Source of the DNA: Streptomyces xanthophaeus
GTDB lineage: Bacteria > Actinomycetota > Actinomycetes > Streptomycetales > Streptomycetaceae
Length of the DNA stretch: 64,000 nt
Reading direction: 5' to 3'
Assembly: GCF_030440515.1 (NCBI RefSeq)
Contig: NZ_CP076543.1
Span: 868,001 to 932,000 of the forward strand
The position numbers were made by a program, and so were the translations under genes. Positions 1 through 8,175 of the stretch are shown here, piece by piece. The number at the start of each line of letters is the position of its first letter. Positions within the stretch are counted from its first letter, which is position 1. Below the pieces are notes generated by a model. That model was not told the DNA's origin, made no database searches, and saw only the letters and a program-made list of their open reading frames with translations.

Positions 1-315
1 CCGGCCAGCATTGTGACGTGCCCCGAGCGGGCGGCGACCACCGGCGTGTGCTGGTGGCGCGGGGATGCCCGGAAGGAACCGGCGGCCCCGGACGCTCGCC
101 GAAGGCCCGGCCGACCCCGGGACGGCGAAAAGCTCGGCGCGCGGGGAAGTCGGGCAACAACACGGCACAGGGCTGACGCACCGCACGGTTCCCGAGCTGC
201 ACCAGCTGCTCAGCGCCTTCCCCGTGCCCAGCCCGGGCGACACTGCAGCTAGTAATGTCCGCGCACGCTCTCAGCCGTTCTCCGAGCCTGCGCCTCTAGC
301 CGTCCCCTCGCCCCG
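1..315. other. No supported gene
   Basis: No reading frame here has convincing family similarity, a ribosome-binding site or a start. The short open frames on the plus strand are typical of high-GC noise. The stretch lies downstream of the decayed metallo-hydrolase and may be further eroded sequence. Confidence 0.5.
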
Positions 316-1029
316 GGGCCGCCGCAGCATCAGCTCTGGCCAGGCGGCGGTGGCCCGATCCGGGCCTCCAAGTACCTCTGCACCGGCTCGAAGAGCCCGG
401 ACGGGACGTACGGCGGCACCTCTGTAAGCGCCTCGGCCCGGACCGGCACTCGCCGAACTCGGCATCGTCCCAGGGCCGACTCTTGAGAGCAGAGTGATGG
501 TGCAGCACCCGGCCGCCGGTGGCCATGCCGGCGGGCGAGCGGGTCCGTACGGCGTCGCGGTGGACGTCCGGTGCGGCCAGGGCCATGGGGCTGTCGACGT
601 GGACCGGCACATGGCGGGGCAGCGTGCCGTCGCCGCGCAGGGTGGCCAGCTCGTGCAGGACGGCCGCGGTGCGGTCGATCGCGAAGGCCGAGATGACCAC
701 GGTCCCGCCCCGGGACAGCGCGCGGGTGATCACCGAGGCGAATTCCCGGCGGGCGCTCTCGTGGTCATGGCGGCGGTTGCCGTACGTCGACTCCATCAGC
801 AGGACGTCGGCGCCCGGGAACGGCTCGGGTGGCCGGGGCGGCCGAGGTCGCCGCTGTCCCGGTTGCGGCGCCGTGGGTCCGCGACACCCTGGAAGAGTCC
901 GCAATCGACGAGGATCCGGGCGTGACCGCTCTCGACCAGGAACTTGCTGCCGGTGACCGTCCGCACTCCGCCGAGGAACCTCAGCAGGGCCGGGCGGGCG
1001 GTAGCAGGGGACGGGGCTGACCGGGACAT
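316..1029 (-). pseudogene. Decayed MBL-fold / beta-CASP RNase-like metallo-hydrolase
   Basis: The frame opens at ATG 1029 with MSRSAPSP, then [16 protein letters not shown] and [10 protein letters not shown], the N-terminal signature of MBL-fold beta-CASP exonucleases. After [14 protein letters not shown] the similarity jumps, in another frame, to [16 protein letters not shown] and later [12 protein letters not shown], both beta-CASP motifs. A last block near 470-316 (VPVRAE...) may be the C-terminal part. The segment that should hold the HxHxDH metal site is absent. At least two internal deletions with frame changes therefore make it non-functional. It diverges from the alcohol dehydrogenase operon across the Dos-like boxes at 1097-1131 and may once have been co-regulated. 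Confidence 0.75.
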
Positions 1030-1096
1030 GGCAGCAGCCCTCCTTCGGTACGGATGCCGGTCTCCCACCGTCGCACCGCAACGCCCTGTCCGCCGG

Positions 1097-1131
1097 GTAC
1101 CGACCGGTCCCGGGTCGGGGCCGACCGGCCC
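1097..1131. promoter_or_regulatory. Tandem DosR/OsdR-like boxes upstream of the ADH operon
   Basis: Two 6-2-6 palindromes occur: GTACCG-AC-CGGTCC (1097-1110) and the perfect GGGCCG-AC-CGGCCC (1118-1131). Their centres are 21 bp apart, two helical turns. The 14-bp layout matches the core of the mycobacterial Dos box. They lie about 75-110 bp before the alcohol dehydrogenase start and between divergent genes. Assignment to the local DevR-type regulators is inferred from architecture and recurrence at four other promoters in the window. Confidence 0.55.
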
Positions 1132-1205
1132 AAGCGGGACGGAGGGACACGGGCGCAGCCTGACGGTGCCCCCTCCCGCACAGCACACAGAGAGAAGGCC
1201 GCGCC

Positions 1206-2282
1206 ATGAAGGCACTCGTCTTCCACGGGCCCGGACAGACCTCCTGGCAGGACGTCCCGGACCCCTCGGTCAAGGATGCCGCCGACGCGATCGTCCGGGT
1301 CGACGCCGTCACCATCTGCGGCACCGACCTGCACATCATCAAGGGCGATGTTCCGGAAGTGACACCCGGACGGGTCCTCGGCCACGAAGCCGTCGGGACC
1401 GTCGTCGAGACCGGCGGTGACGTCCGCAGCGTCCGCCCCGGCGACCGCGTCCTGATCTCCTGCATCTCCGCCTGCGGTCGCTGCCGGTTCTGCCGCGAGG
1501 GCCACTACGGCCAGTGCCGCGGAGGAGGCGGCTGGGTCCTGGGCCACACCATCGACGGCACTCAGGCCGAATACGTACGCGTCCCCTTCGCCGACCTCTC
1601 CGTCCACCCGCTGCCCAGCGCCCTGGCCGGCCACGACGCCGTACTGCTCGCCGACATCTTCCCGACCTCCTACGAGGTCGGCGTGCTCAACGGCAACGTG
1701 CGCCCCGGCGACACCGTCGTCGTGGTCGGCGCCGGACCCATCGGCCTGGCCTCCATCGCCACCGCACAGCTCTACAGCCCCGGCCGGATCATCGCCGTCG
1801 ACCTCGCAGCGTCCCGGCTCGCCGCCGCACGCGACCTCGGCGCAGACGCCACCGCAAGCGCGGACGAAGAGCCCGAGCGGCTGGTGGAGGACCTCACCGA
1901 CGGGCTCGGCGCGGACGTGGTCATCGAGGCCGTGGGCGTACCCGAGGCGTTCGAGATGTGCACCCGCATGGTCCGCCCGGGCGGCCGGGTCGCCAACATC
2001 GGGGTCCACGGAAAGCCCGCCACCCTGCACCTCGAAGACCTGTGGATCAAGGACGTCACCATCACCACCGGCCTCGTCGACACCCACTCCACCCCCATGC
2101 TGCTGCGCATGATGGCCGCCGGCCGCCTCCCCGGGGCCGCCATGGTCACCCACCGCTTCGAACTGGACCAGATGGAAGAGGCGTACGACGTCTTCTCCCG
2201 CGCCGGTGAAACCGGCGCCCTCAAGGTCGTGCTCGGCGGACCGCAGCACGACACGGTCGCGGTACCGCCCCAGGAGCGGTGA
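1206..2282 (+). CDS. Zinc-dependent alcohol dehydrogenase (MDR family)
   Basis: A 358-residue medium-chain dehydrogenase/reductase. The N-terminal GroES-like domain has the catalytic zinc pattern ICGTDLH and GHEAVGTV, and a structural-zinc cluster of spaced cysteines ([19 protein letters not shown]). The Rossmann domain has [13 protein letters not shown] for NAD(P). It probably interconverts an alcohol and an aldehyde in the cytoplasm; the substrate cannot be read from sequence. The start follows AGAGAAGG with good spacing. It is the first gene of an operon that runs to the HTH-PNPOx, HAD, GH65 and USP genes and lies behind tandem Dos-like boxes, suggesting induction under hypoxia or redox stress. 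Confidence 0.9.
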   Translation: MKALVFHGPGQTSWQDVPDPSVKDAADAIVRVDAVTICGTDLHIIKGDVPEVTPGRVLGHEAVGTVVETGGDVRSVRPGDRVLISCISACGRCRFCREGHYGQCRGGGGWVLGHTIDGTQAEYVRVPFADLSVHPLPSALAGHDAVLLADIFPTSYEVGVLNGNVRPGDTVVVVGAGPIGLASIATAQLYSPGRIIAVDLAASRLAAARDLGADATASADEEPERLVEDLTDGLGADVVIEAVGVPEAFEMCTRMVRPGGRVANIGVHGKPATLHLEDLWIKDVTITTGLVDTHSTPMLLRMMAAGRLPGAAMVTHRFELDQMEEAYDVFSRAGETGALKVVLGGPQHDTVAVPPQER

Positions 2283-2287
2283 GTGCC

Positions 2288-2974
2288 GTGAAGAGCACAC
2301 CGAGCACCCATCCCCAGCCGTCCGGCGAAGTGACCGGACGCACCGACCTGGGCCGCCGCCTGGCGGCCCGCCGCGAAGCCCTCGGTCTGAGCCGCGACGA
2401 ACTGGGCCGGCGGTGCGGCGCCGACGGGACATACATCGCCTACCTGGAGGAGCACGCCGCCGCCCCGTCCATCGGCACCCTCGTACGGGTGGCCGGCGCA
2501 CTCGGCCTGACCGTCGACGATCTGACCGGCGCCGGCGCCCACCGTGTATCCGGCCGGTCCACCGCCCGGCGTGACAGCGCGCTCGTAGCGCTGGACGAGA
2601 CCGAATGCCGGCGGCTGCTGAACACGCACGGGGTGGGCCGCATCGCCGTCTTCACGTCCGAGGGTCCGGCCGTGCTCCCGGTCAACTACCTGGCCGCAGG
2701 GGCCGACATCGCCTTCCGCACCGCCGCGGAAGCCGTCACGGCCAGAGCGGCCGGAACCGAGGCCGCCTTCGAGATCGACAACATCGACGACGTGACCGCG
2801 AGCGGCTGGAGCGTGCTGGCCGTAGGTGAACTGGCAGCCGTCACGGATCCGCACGAGATCCACCGCCTCAACACCACGGCCCGCTCCGAGCCTTGGGCCG
2901 GGGGTCCGCGCAGCCACTGGATGAAGCTCGCCCGTGTCCGGATCACCGGCCGTCGCGTGGTGCACGACTCATGA
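2288..2974 (+). CDS. XRE-type HTH fused to pyridoxamine 5'-phosphate oxidase-like domain
   Basis: About 228 residues. An N-terminal Cro/C1-type helix-turn-helix (GRRLAARREALGLSRDELG, then YIAYLEE and LGLTVDDLTG) is joined to a split-barrel PNPOx-like flavin domain (LNTHGVGRIAVFTSEG, VLPVNYLAAG, ASGWSVLAVGEL). Such fusions are common in actinobacterial stress islands and may couple flavin or redox state to DNA binding; this is an inference. GTG 2288 is preferred to GTG 2279 because the AGGAG at 2272-2276 sits too close to the latter. It is translationally coupled to the dehydrogenase upstream and overlaps the HAD gene by an ATGA. Confidence 0.85.
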   Translation: MKSTPSTHPQPSGEVTGRTDLGRRLAARREALGLSRDELGRRCGADGTYIAYLEEHAAAPSIGTLVRVAGALGLTVDDLTGAGAHRVSGRSTARRDSALVALDETECRRLLNTHGVGRIAVFTSEGPAVLPVNYLAAGADIAFRTAAEAVTARAAGTEAAFEIDNIDDVTASGWSVLAVGELAAVTDPHEIHRLNTTARSEPWAGGPRSHWMKLARVRITGRRVVHDS

Positions 2975-3732
2975 ACGAACTGCGCGCGGTCGTCTTCGAC
3001 ACCGACGGAGTGCTCCTGGCCACGGCGGACCGTCACGCGGCCGCCTGGAAGGAGACCTTCGACGGTTGCCTCCGCGAGTGGCAGCCACCGCATGCCGGTG
3101 CACGACCGCGCCCGTTCGACGCCGTCCGCGAGTACCGGGACCTGGTCGACGGCCGTTCCCGCCTCGACGGTGTACGCGCCTTCCTCGCCGCCCGCGACAT
3201 CGACCTCCCGCCCGGGACGCCAGGGGATCCCCCCGGGTGTGCCACCGTCCATGCGGTCGCCGCCCGCAAGGAGGAGATATTCTCCGCGATGCTGCGGACC
3301 GACGGAGTCCGTACCTTCGACGATGTGCGGCCCGCGCTCCAGGAACTACGGGAGAAGGCGGTCCGGTGCGCAGCCGTATCGGCTTCCCGGCACGCCCGTT
3401 CCCTCCTGGAGTCCGCAGAGCTCGCGGGCTACTTCGACGCCCTGGTGGACGGCCAGGACGCGGCCGCACTCGCCCTTCCGGGCAAGCCCGAACCTGCCCT
3501 CTTCCTCGAAGCTGCCGGCCGCCTCGGCGTGCCCCCCGCACACGCGGCCGTGGTGGAGGATGCGCTCGCCGGTGTCGAGGCGGGACACCGGGGCGGTTTC
3601 CGATTGGTGGTGGGGCTCGACCGGGAGGACGACCCACGCATGAGGGACGCCCTGGGTGCGCATGGCGCCGATCTCGTCCTCCCCGGCCTCGGCGGGCTGC
3701 CTGCCGCACTCGAAGCAGGACGCCGCCCGTGA
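2971..3732 (+). CDS. HAD-superfamily hydrolase, beta-phosphoglucomutase-like
   Basis: A 253-residue HAD protein. Motif I is FDTDGVLL near residues 8-15, with both aspartates of DxD present. A helical cap follows; VSASRHARSLLE is the motif II region, GKPEPALFLEAA carries the motif III lysine and VVEDALAGVEAG is motif IV. It most resembles beta-phosphoglucomutases, which convert beta-glucose 1-phosphate to glucose 6-phosphate. Overlap with the downstream GH65 phosphorylase supports this, because inverting disaccharide phosphorylases release beta-glucose 1-phosphate. ATG 2971 overlaps the preceding stop; an earlier in-frame extension is ruled out by that gene. Confidence 0.85.
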   Translation: MNELRAVVFDTDGVLLATADRHAAAWKETFDGCLREWQPPHAGARPRPFDAVREYRDLVDGRSRLDGVRAFLAARDIDLPPGTPGDPPGCATVHAVAARKEEIFSAMLRTDGVRTFDDVRPALQELREKAVRCAAVSASRHARSLLESAELAGYFDALVDGQDAAALALPGKPEPALFLEAAGRLGVPPAHAAVVEDALAGVEAGHRGGFRLVVGLDREDDPRMRDALGAHGADLVLPGLGGLPAALEAGRRP

Positions 3733-6128
3733 CCACACCTTGGCGCTGGGAGTACCACCGCTACGACCCGAAGACCGAGCGGCTGGTCGAAGCCCTGTGC
3801 GCCCTGGGCAACGGCCGCTTCGCCACCCGCGGTTCAGCCCCCGAAACCGTCGCCGACGACATCCACTACCCGGGCACCTACCTCGCCGGCTGCTACAACC
3901 GGCTCGACTCCACCGTCGGCGGACGAACGGTCTCCAACGAGGACATGGTCCGGCTGCCGGACTGGACCGCCCTGCGGTACCGCTGCCTTCCCGAGGGCGC
4001 ACCGCCCGGCGACTGGCTCACACCCGACCATCCGGCTCTGCGCCACAGCCACACATCGCTGGACCTGCGCGCCGGAACGCTGACTCGCCGCATGCTCTTC
4101 CACGACACCGAGGGCCGCCGCCTGGGCGTCACCCACACCCGCCTCGTCCACATGGGCGACCCGAACCTGGCCGCGCAGAAGACGGTGTTCAGAGCGTACG
4201 GCTGGAGCGGCCGGATCGAGATCGAGTCCGTACTCGACGGCGAGGTCTCGAACACGGGAGTCGACCGCTACCGCGCCCTGGCGGGGCGGCACCTCGCCGG
4301 GCACCGGGCCGGGGTGGAGGCGGAGGGCACCGCCTGGCTGTCCTGCACCACGACCACCTCCCGGGTACGGATCGGGCTCGCGGTCCGGACATCAGCGCGT
4401 CCCCTGGCACCGGTGGACCGGGCGTGCACCGCCACCACCGCCACACAGACATTCGTCCTGCCGATCAAGCGGGCCGCCCCGGTCGTCGTCGTGAAGACCG
4501 CTGCCCTGTGCACCTCGCTCGACCGCCCCCCGGCCGATCCGCTGGGGCGGAGCATCGACTGCGCCACGCACGCCCCGTACTTCCCCTCCCTGCTGGCCTC
4601 CCACCGGGCAGCCTGGCAACGCCTCTGGAGTGATGGGGAGTTGAAGGTGCCCGGAGAGACGGGCAAGGTTCTGCGACTGCACGCCTTCCACATCCTGCAG
4701 ACCCTCTCGCCGCACACCGCGGAGCTCGACGCCGGCGTCCCCGCCCGCGGCCTTCACGGCGAGGCGTACCGGGGCCACGTCTTCTGGGACGAGCTGTTCG
4801 TCCTTCCCTACCTTGCCCTCCACCTCCCCGGGACCGCTCGCGCCCTGTTGATGTACAGGCACCGACGACTGCCCGCGGCTCTGGAGGCCGCCCGCCGGGT
4901 CGGGGCGAAGGGGGCCATGTTCCCCTGGCAGAGCGGGAGTTCCGGCGCCGAGGAGACGCAGCGGCTGCACCTCAACCCGCGCTCCGGCCGCTGGCTTCCC
5001 GACCACTCCCACCTCCAGCACCACGTGGGGTCGGCCATCGCCTGGAACGTGTGGCGGTACGGGCAGGCCACCGGCGACGCCGGATTCATGCACGGCCCGG
5101 GCGCCGAACTCCTCCTGCACATAGCCCGCTTCTGGGCGGACGCAGCAACATGGGACAGCGGCCTCGGCCGCTACCGGGTCCGCGGCGTCGTCGGACCGGA
5201 CGAGTACCACGATGCCTACCCGGACACCGCCGCTCCCGGCATCGACGACAACGCCTACACCAACGTCACCGCCGCGTGGGTGCTGGCCCGCGCCCTCGAC
5301 CTGTACGGGGAACTCCCGGCGGCCCGGCGCGCCGAGCTCCTCACGCAACTCGGCATCGGCCCCGACGACCTCACCCTGTGGGAGGACGTCTCCCGCCGCC
5401 TGTACGTGCCGTTCCATCGCGACGTGATCAGCCAGTTCCACGGCTACGGGGACCTCGCCGAGCTGGACTGGGACGGCTACCGCGCCCGCTACCACGACAT
5501 CCGCCGCCTGGACCGCATCCTGGAGGCCGAAGGCGACACCCCCAACCGCTACCAGGCGTCCAAGCAGGCCGACACCCTCATGCTCGGCTACCTCTTCCGC
5601 CCCACAGAACTCGCACAAATGTTCCTTCGGCTCGGGCACCGCCTCGACGACGACCTCTGGCGCAGGACGGTGGCCCACTACCTGCGGCGGACCTGCCACG
5701 GCTCCACGCTCAGCAGCCTCGTCCACGGCTGGATCCTCGCCCGGGAACAGGGCCCGGATGCCTGGCGCTACTGCCAGGAAGCCCTGCTCAGTGACATCAC
5801 GGACGTGCAGGGCGGCACCACGGGCGAAGGGATTCACCTCGGCGCCATGGCGGGCACCCTCGACCTCGTCGAACGCGGCATCGTCGGGCTCGAGCCCCAC
5901 GCCGACGGCCTGCACATCGACCCGGTCCCCCTGTCCGAAGTGCCCGGGTCCTCGTTCTCGATCTCCTACCTCGGGCACCAGGACATCCGCATCCGGTTCC
6001 GGCCCGGCCGCCTGGGCATCAAGGTCCCCTCGTCGCTCCTGGGCCCGGTGCCCCTGGTCCTGCCCGCCGACCGGCACGAACGCATTTCCGCAGGCCAGGA
6101 GCGGTGGTTCCGCCTCCCCGAGGGCTGA
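3729..6128 (+). CDS. Glycoside hydrolase family 65 protein (disaccharide phosphorylase-like)
   Basis: A 799-residue protein starting at GTG 3729, overlapping the HAD stop. It has the GH65 N-terminal beta-sandwich (ALGNGRFATRG, YLAGCYNRL) and an (alpha/alpha)6 barrel with RGLHGEAYRGHVFWDEL. The motif GVVGPDEYHD holds the catalytic glutamate, and KQADTLML and GTTGEGIHLGAMAG are the usual late motifs. Family members phosphorolyse trehalose, maltose, kojibiose or nigerose; the substrate is unknown here. Pairing with a beta-phosphoglucomutase-like HAD predicts a phosphorolytic route feeding glucose 6-phosphate. By recollection, the mycobacterial DosR regulon also contains a HAD/GH65 fusion protein (Rv2006, OtsB1), which fits the context. 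Confidence 0.9.
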   Translation: MTTPWRWEYHRYDPKTERLVEALCALGNGRFATRGSAPETVADDIHYPGTYLAGCYNRLDSTVGGRTVSNEDMVRLPDWTALRYRCLPEGAPPGDWLTPDHPALRHSHTSLDLRAGTLTRRMLFHDTEGRRLGVTHTRLVHMGDPNLAAQKTVFRAYGWSGRIEIESVLDGEVSNTGVDRYRALAGRHLAGHRAGVEAEGTAWLSCTTTTSRVRIGLAVRTSARPLAPVDRACTATTATQTFVLPIKRAAPVVVVKTAALCTSLDRPPADPLGRSIDCATHAPYFPSLLASHRAAWQRLWSDGELKVPGETGKVLRLHAFHILQTLSPHTAELDAGVPARGLHGEAYRGHVFWDELFVLPYLALHLPGTARALLMYRHRRLPAALEAARRVGAKGAMFPWQSGSSGAEETQRLHLNPRSGRWLPDHSHLQHHVGSAIAWNVWRYGQATGDAGFMHGPGAELLLHIARFWADAATWDSGLGRYRVRGVVGPDEYHDAYPDTAAPGIDDNAYTNVTAAWVLARALDLYGELPAARRAELLTQLGIGPDDLTLWEDVSRRLYVPFHRDVISQFHGYGDLAELDWDGYRARYHDIRRLDRILEAEGDTPNRYQASKQADTLMLGYLFRPTELAQMFLRLGHRLDDDLWRRTVAHYLRRTCHGSTLSSLVHGWILAREQGPDAWRYCQEALLSDITDVQGGTTGEGIHLGAMAGTLDLVERGIVGLEPHADGLHIDPVPLSEVPGSSFSISYLGHQDIRIRFRPGRLGIKVPSSLLGPVPLVLPADRHERISAGQERWFRLPEG

Positions 6129-6212
6129 CACGACAGCCACTGCGCGCTCGCGTGGCGGGCCGATCGCAATGCGCACACTGTGGATGTATCAGCCGTCGGA
6201 AGGATGACAGGG

Positions 6213-6662
6213 ATGGACAGGCAGCAAGAGGCTCCGCGCATCGTGGTGGGCGTCGACGGATCGCCCTCGTCCCAGGCCGCGCTGCGCTGGGCGGTCCGGT
6301 ACGCAGGGCAGGTGAACGGGCGAGTGGAAGCGGTCGCAGCGTGGGACCTGCCCGGTGCCGCTTCCTGGTCGGCCCCGGCGGTGGACACCACGTTCGACGA
6401 GGAGGAGGCCGAACGCCGGCTGGTCGAGGAGGTCCGCACGGTTCTCGGTGAGGACGGTGCCTCCTCCGTGCACCAGCGCCTGGTACGCGGCAACCCGGTC
6501 GACGTCCTGGTCGATGCGGCAGAGGGTGCGGACATGCTGGTCGTGGGCAGCCGTGGTCGCGGCAGCTTCGGCCGAGCGCTGCTCGGTTCGGTGAGCCATC
6601 AGACGGCGCTCCACGCGCCGTGTCCGATCACCATCGTCCGGGCGGACGTGCCCGCTGCATGA
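6213..6662 (+). CDS. Universal stress protein (single UspA domain)
   Basis: About 149 residues from ATG 6213 (MDRQQEAPRIVVGVDG), placed behind AAGGATGACAGGG. GTG 6180 and ATG 6204 are in-frame alternatives with poorer spacing. One UspA domain has VVGVDGSPSSQAAL at the start and the ATP-binding-type pattern VVGSRGRGSFGRALLGSVS near the end, so it is an ATP-binding-class USP. It is the last gene of the ADH operon. A half Dos-like site (GGGCCG at 6157-6162) lies in the 84-bp gap, so an internal promoter is possible but weakly supported. Confidence 0.9.
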   Translation: MDRQQEAPRIVVGVDGSPSSQAALRWAVRYAGQVNGRVEAVAAWDLPGAASWSAPAVDTTFDEEEAERRLVEEVRTVLGEDGASSVHQRLVRGNPVDVLVDAAEGADMLVVGSRGRGSFGRALLGSVSHQTALHAPCPITIVRADVPAA

Positions 6663-6985
6663 CCGTGCCGAGTGCGGCGGTCGGCGAATCGACGGTCGGC
6701 GTCGGCCGTCGATGAGGCCGGCTCGGCCCAGCCGCGGGCGAGGATGATGTGGTGACCCGGCACGGCCGGCCTCGATGGCCACCCGGCCGGTGCCCTTCGG
6801 GGAAGACGCCGGCGGTGCTCTTGCGACGGCGGACGCCCGTCCAGCAGGATCCAGGCCCTGGTCGCAACGACGTCGATGTCCGTGCGCGCCGCCAGCCATG
6901 GCCACCGGTGCAGCCGTAGTCGAGGAAGTTCTGGCCCTGCTCCCGGTGAGCGCATGCGGGACGGGCCGGCCGAGGACGCAGTGAC
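6663..6985 (-). pseudogene. Possible decayed RbpA-like gene
   Basis: No intact gene lies between the USP and the methyltransferase. On the minus strand, scattered across frames, are YGCTGGHGW, ARTDIDVVATRAW and, near 6680, ADRRFADRRTRHGHA. The order resembles RbpA-like RNA polymerase binding proteins (C-x-GH near the start, a tryptophan block, then a WDMLxERR...L-x-LR tail), with several frame changes. Similarity is weak and judged by eye. Confidence 0.25.
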
Positions 6986-6993
6986 CTTCGCAC

Positions 6994-7011
6994 GCCACCC
7001 TTTCGGGTGGC
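6994..7011. terminator. Short hairpin (possible terminator)
   Basis: GCCACCC-TTTC-GGGTGGC forms a perfect 7-bp stem with a 4-base loop. There is no U-tract on either side, so it would be an L-shaped actinobacterial-type terminator if functional. It could end plus-strand transcription through the USP operon. Confidence 0.35.
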
Positions 7012-7022
7012 CCAGGTTTGCA

Positions 7023-7050
7023 TGATCACTACGCGTCAGGTGATGATCAC
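7023..7050. promoter_or_regulatory. Direct repeat TGATCAC x2, 21 bp apart
   Basis: TGATCAC occurs at 7023-7029 and again at 7044-7050. The spacing puts both on the same helix face. An ATCAC/GTGAT inverted pair is nested between them (7025-7044). It lies 175 bp before the methyltransferase in an AT-richer patch, so an operator is plausible; no regulator can be named. Confidence 0.3.
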
Positions 7051-7224
7051 GATCCGTGCAGGGCGTGGGGTGTTTCCGCTCCCCCGTGTGGTGGCCCGGC
7101 CTGTCATCCCCTGATCGGACGGGCCGCCCGACTCGACGGCTGTGCCCGCGGATCCGCCGCACGACGGGTACGAGCGTCGGGTGCCGCGCCCGGCTCCGTC
7201 CGACCGCTCAGGAGAAGCGTGACC

Positions 7225-8175
7225 ATGACCACGACCACGGCTGCCGCGTCCGGCGTCCGGTCCGGCACGAGCGCCGCCGAGATCGCCTTCCACTACGACG
7301 TCGGCAACGATTTCTACGCGCTCTGGCTCGACGAGACCCTGAGTTATTCGGCGGCCCTGTGGGACGGCATCGACGGCGACCCTGCCGACGCGGACGTCCT
7401 CGCCCGTGCGCAGCGCGCCAAGCTCGACCACCACCTGGACCTGGCGGGTGCGTCCGGCGACGAGGGCTTCCGGCTCCTTGACGTCGGCTGCGGCTGGGGC
7501 GGCATGCCGGCCCACGCAGTCGGCACGGGACGCGTCCGGGAGGTCACCGGGCTCACCATCTCCCCGGCCCAGCACGCCCACATCGCGGCGCAGGCCCACC
7601 CAGGAGTGGTGCCGCTGCTGGAGAGCTGGGACGCGCACACCGCCGCGCGGCCCTACGACGGAATCGTTTCGGTCGGGGCCTTCGAGCACTTCGTCAACAG
7701 TGGCATGACCGCCCAGGAGCGACTCGCCGTCTACGGCGCGTACTTCGAGAAATGCCACGGCTGGCTGCGGCCCGGAGGGCGGATGTCCCTGCAGACCATC
7801 GCGTACGACGACGAGACCGGGCCCGACGGGCCGGTCGGCCGATTCGTCTTCAGCAGTGTCTTCCCCGGCGCCGCCCTGCCGCGGCTCGCCGAGATCACAG
7901 CCGCGTGCGACCCGTACTTCTCGGTCACCGTCCTGACTGCCGCCCCCGACGACTACGCGCGCACCCTGCACGGCTGGTCGACCCGGTTGGTGCGGGCCCG
8001 CAGGCAGGCGGAGGCACTGGTGGGGGCCGACGGCTTCCGGCGCTACCGGCTGTACCTACGGGCTTCCGAGGCCACGTTCCGGCGGCGGGCGGCCACGCTG
8101 TACCGGATCGGATTCCGGCGGCGCGACGAGCCCCTGCGGACGGTGCGCGGCGACGGCACGAGGCACGCCTCGTGA
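7225..8175 (+). CDS. CFA/mycolic-acid-synthase-type SAM-dependent methyltransferase
   Basis: A 316-residue methyltransferase of the cyclopropane-fatty-acyl-phospholipid synthase family. It shows FHYDVGNDFYALWLD and LSYSAALW near the start, the SAM-binding LLDVGCGWGG, VREVTGLTISPAQ, and SVGAFEHF. At this length it lacks the N-terminal domain of the E. coli enzyme and is closer to mycolic-acid cyclopropane synthases. It may modify unsaturated lipids under stress. ATG 7225 is chosen because GGAGAAG (7211-7217) is 7 bases upstream; GTG 7219 is too close. The stop overlaps the GTG of the MFS gene, so the two are co-translated. Confidence 0.85.
   Translation: MTTTTAAASGVRSGTSAAEIAFHYDVGNDFYALWLDETLSYSAALWDGIDGDPADADVLARAQRAKLDHHLDLAGASGDEGFRLLDVGCGWGGMPAHAVGTGRVREVTGLTISPAQHAHIAAQAHPGVVPLLESWDAHTAARPYDGIVSVGAFEHFVNSGMTAQERLAVYGAYFEKCHGWLRPGGRMSLQTIAYDDETGPDGPVGRFVFSSVFPGAALPRLAEITAACDPYFSVTVLTAAPDDYARTLHGWSTRLVRARRQAEALVGADGFRRYRLYLRASEATFRRRAATLYRIGFRRRDEPLRTVRGDGTRHAS

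Noticed and set aside
6157..6170. Dos-like box before USP1
   Set aside because: Only the left half (GGGCCG-AT-CG) matches; the right half is CGCAAT, so it is at most a half-site.
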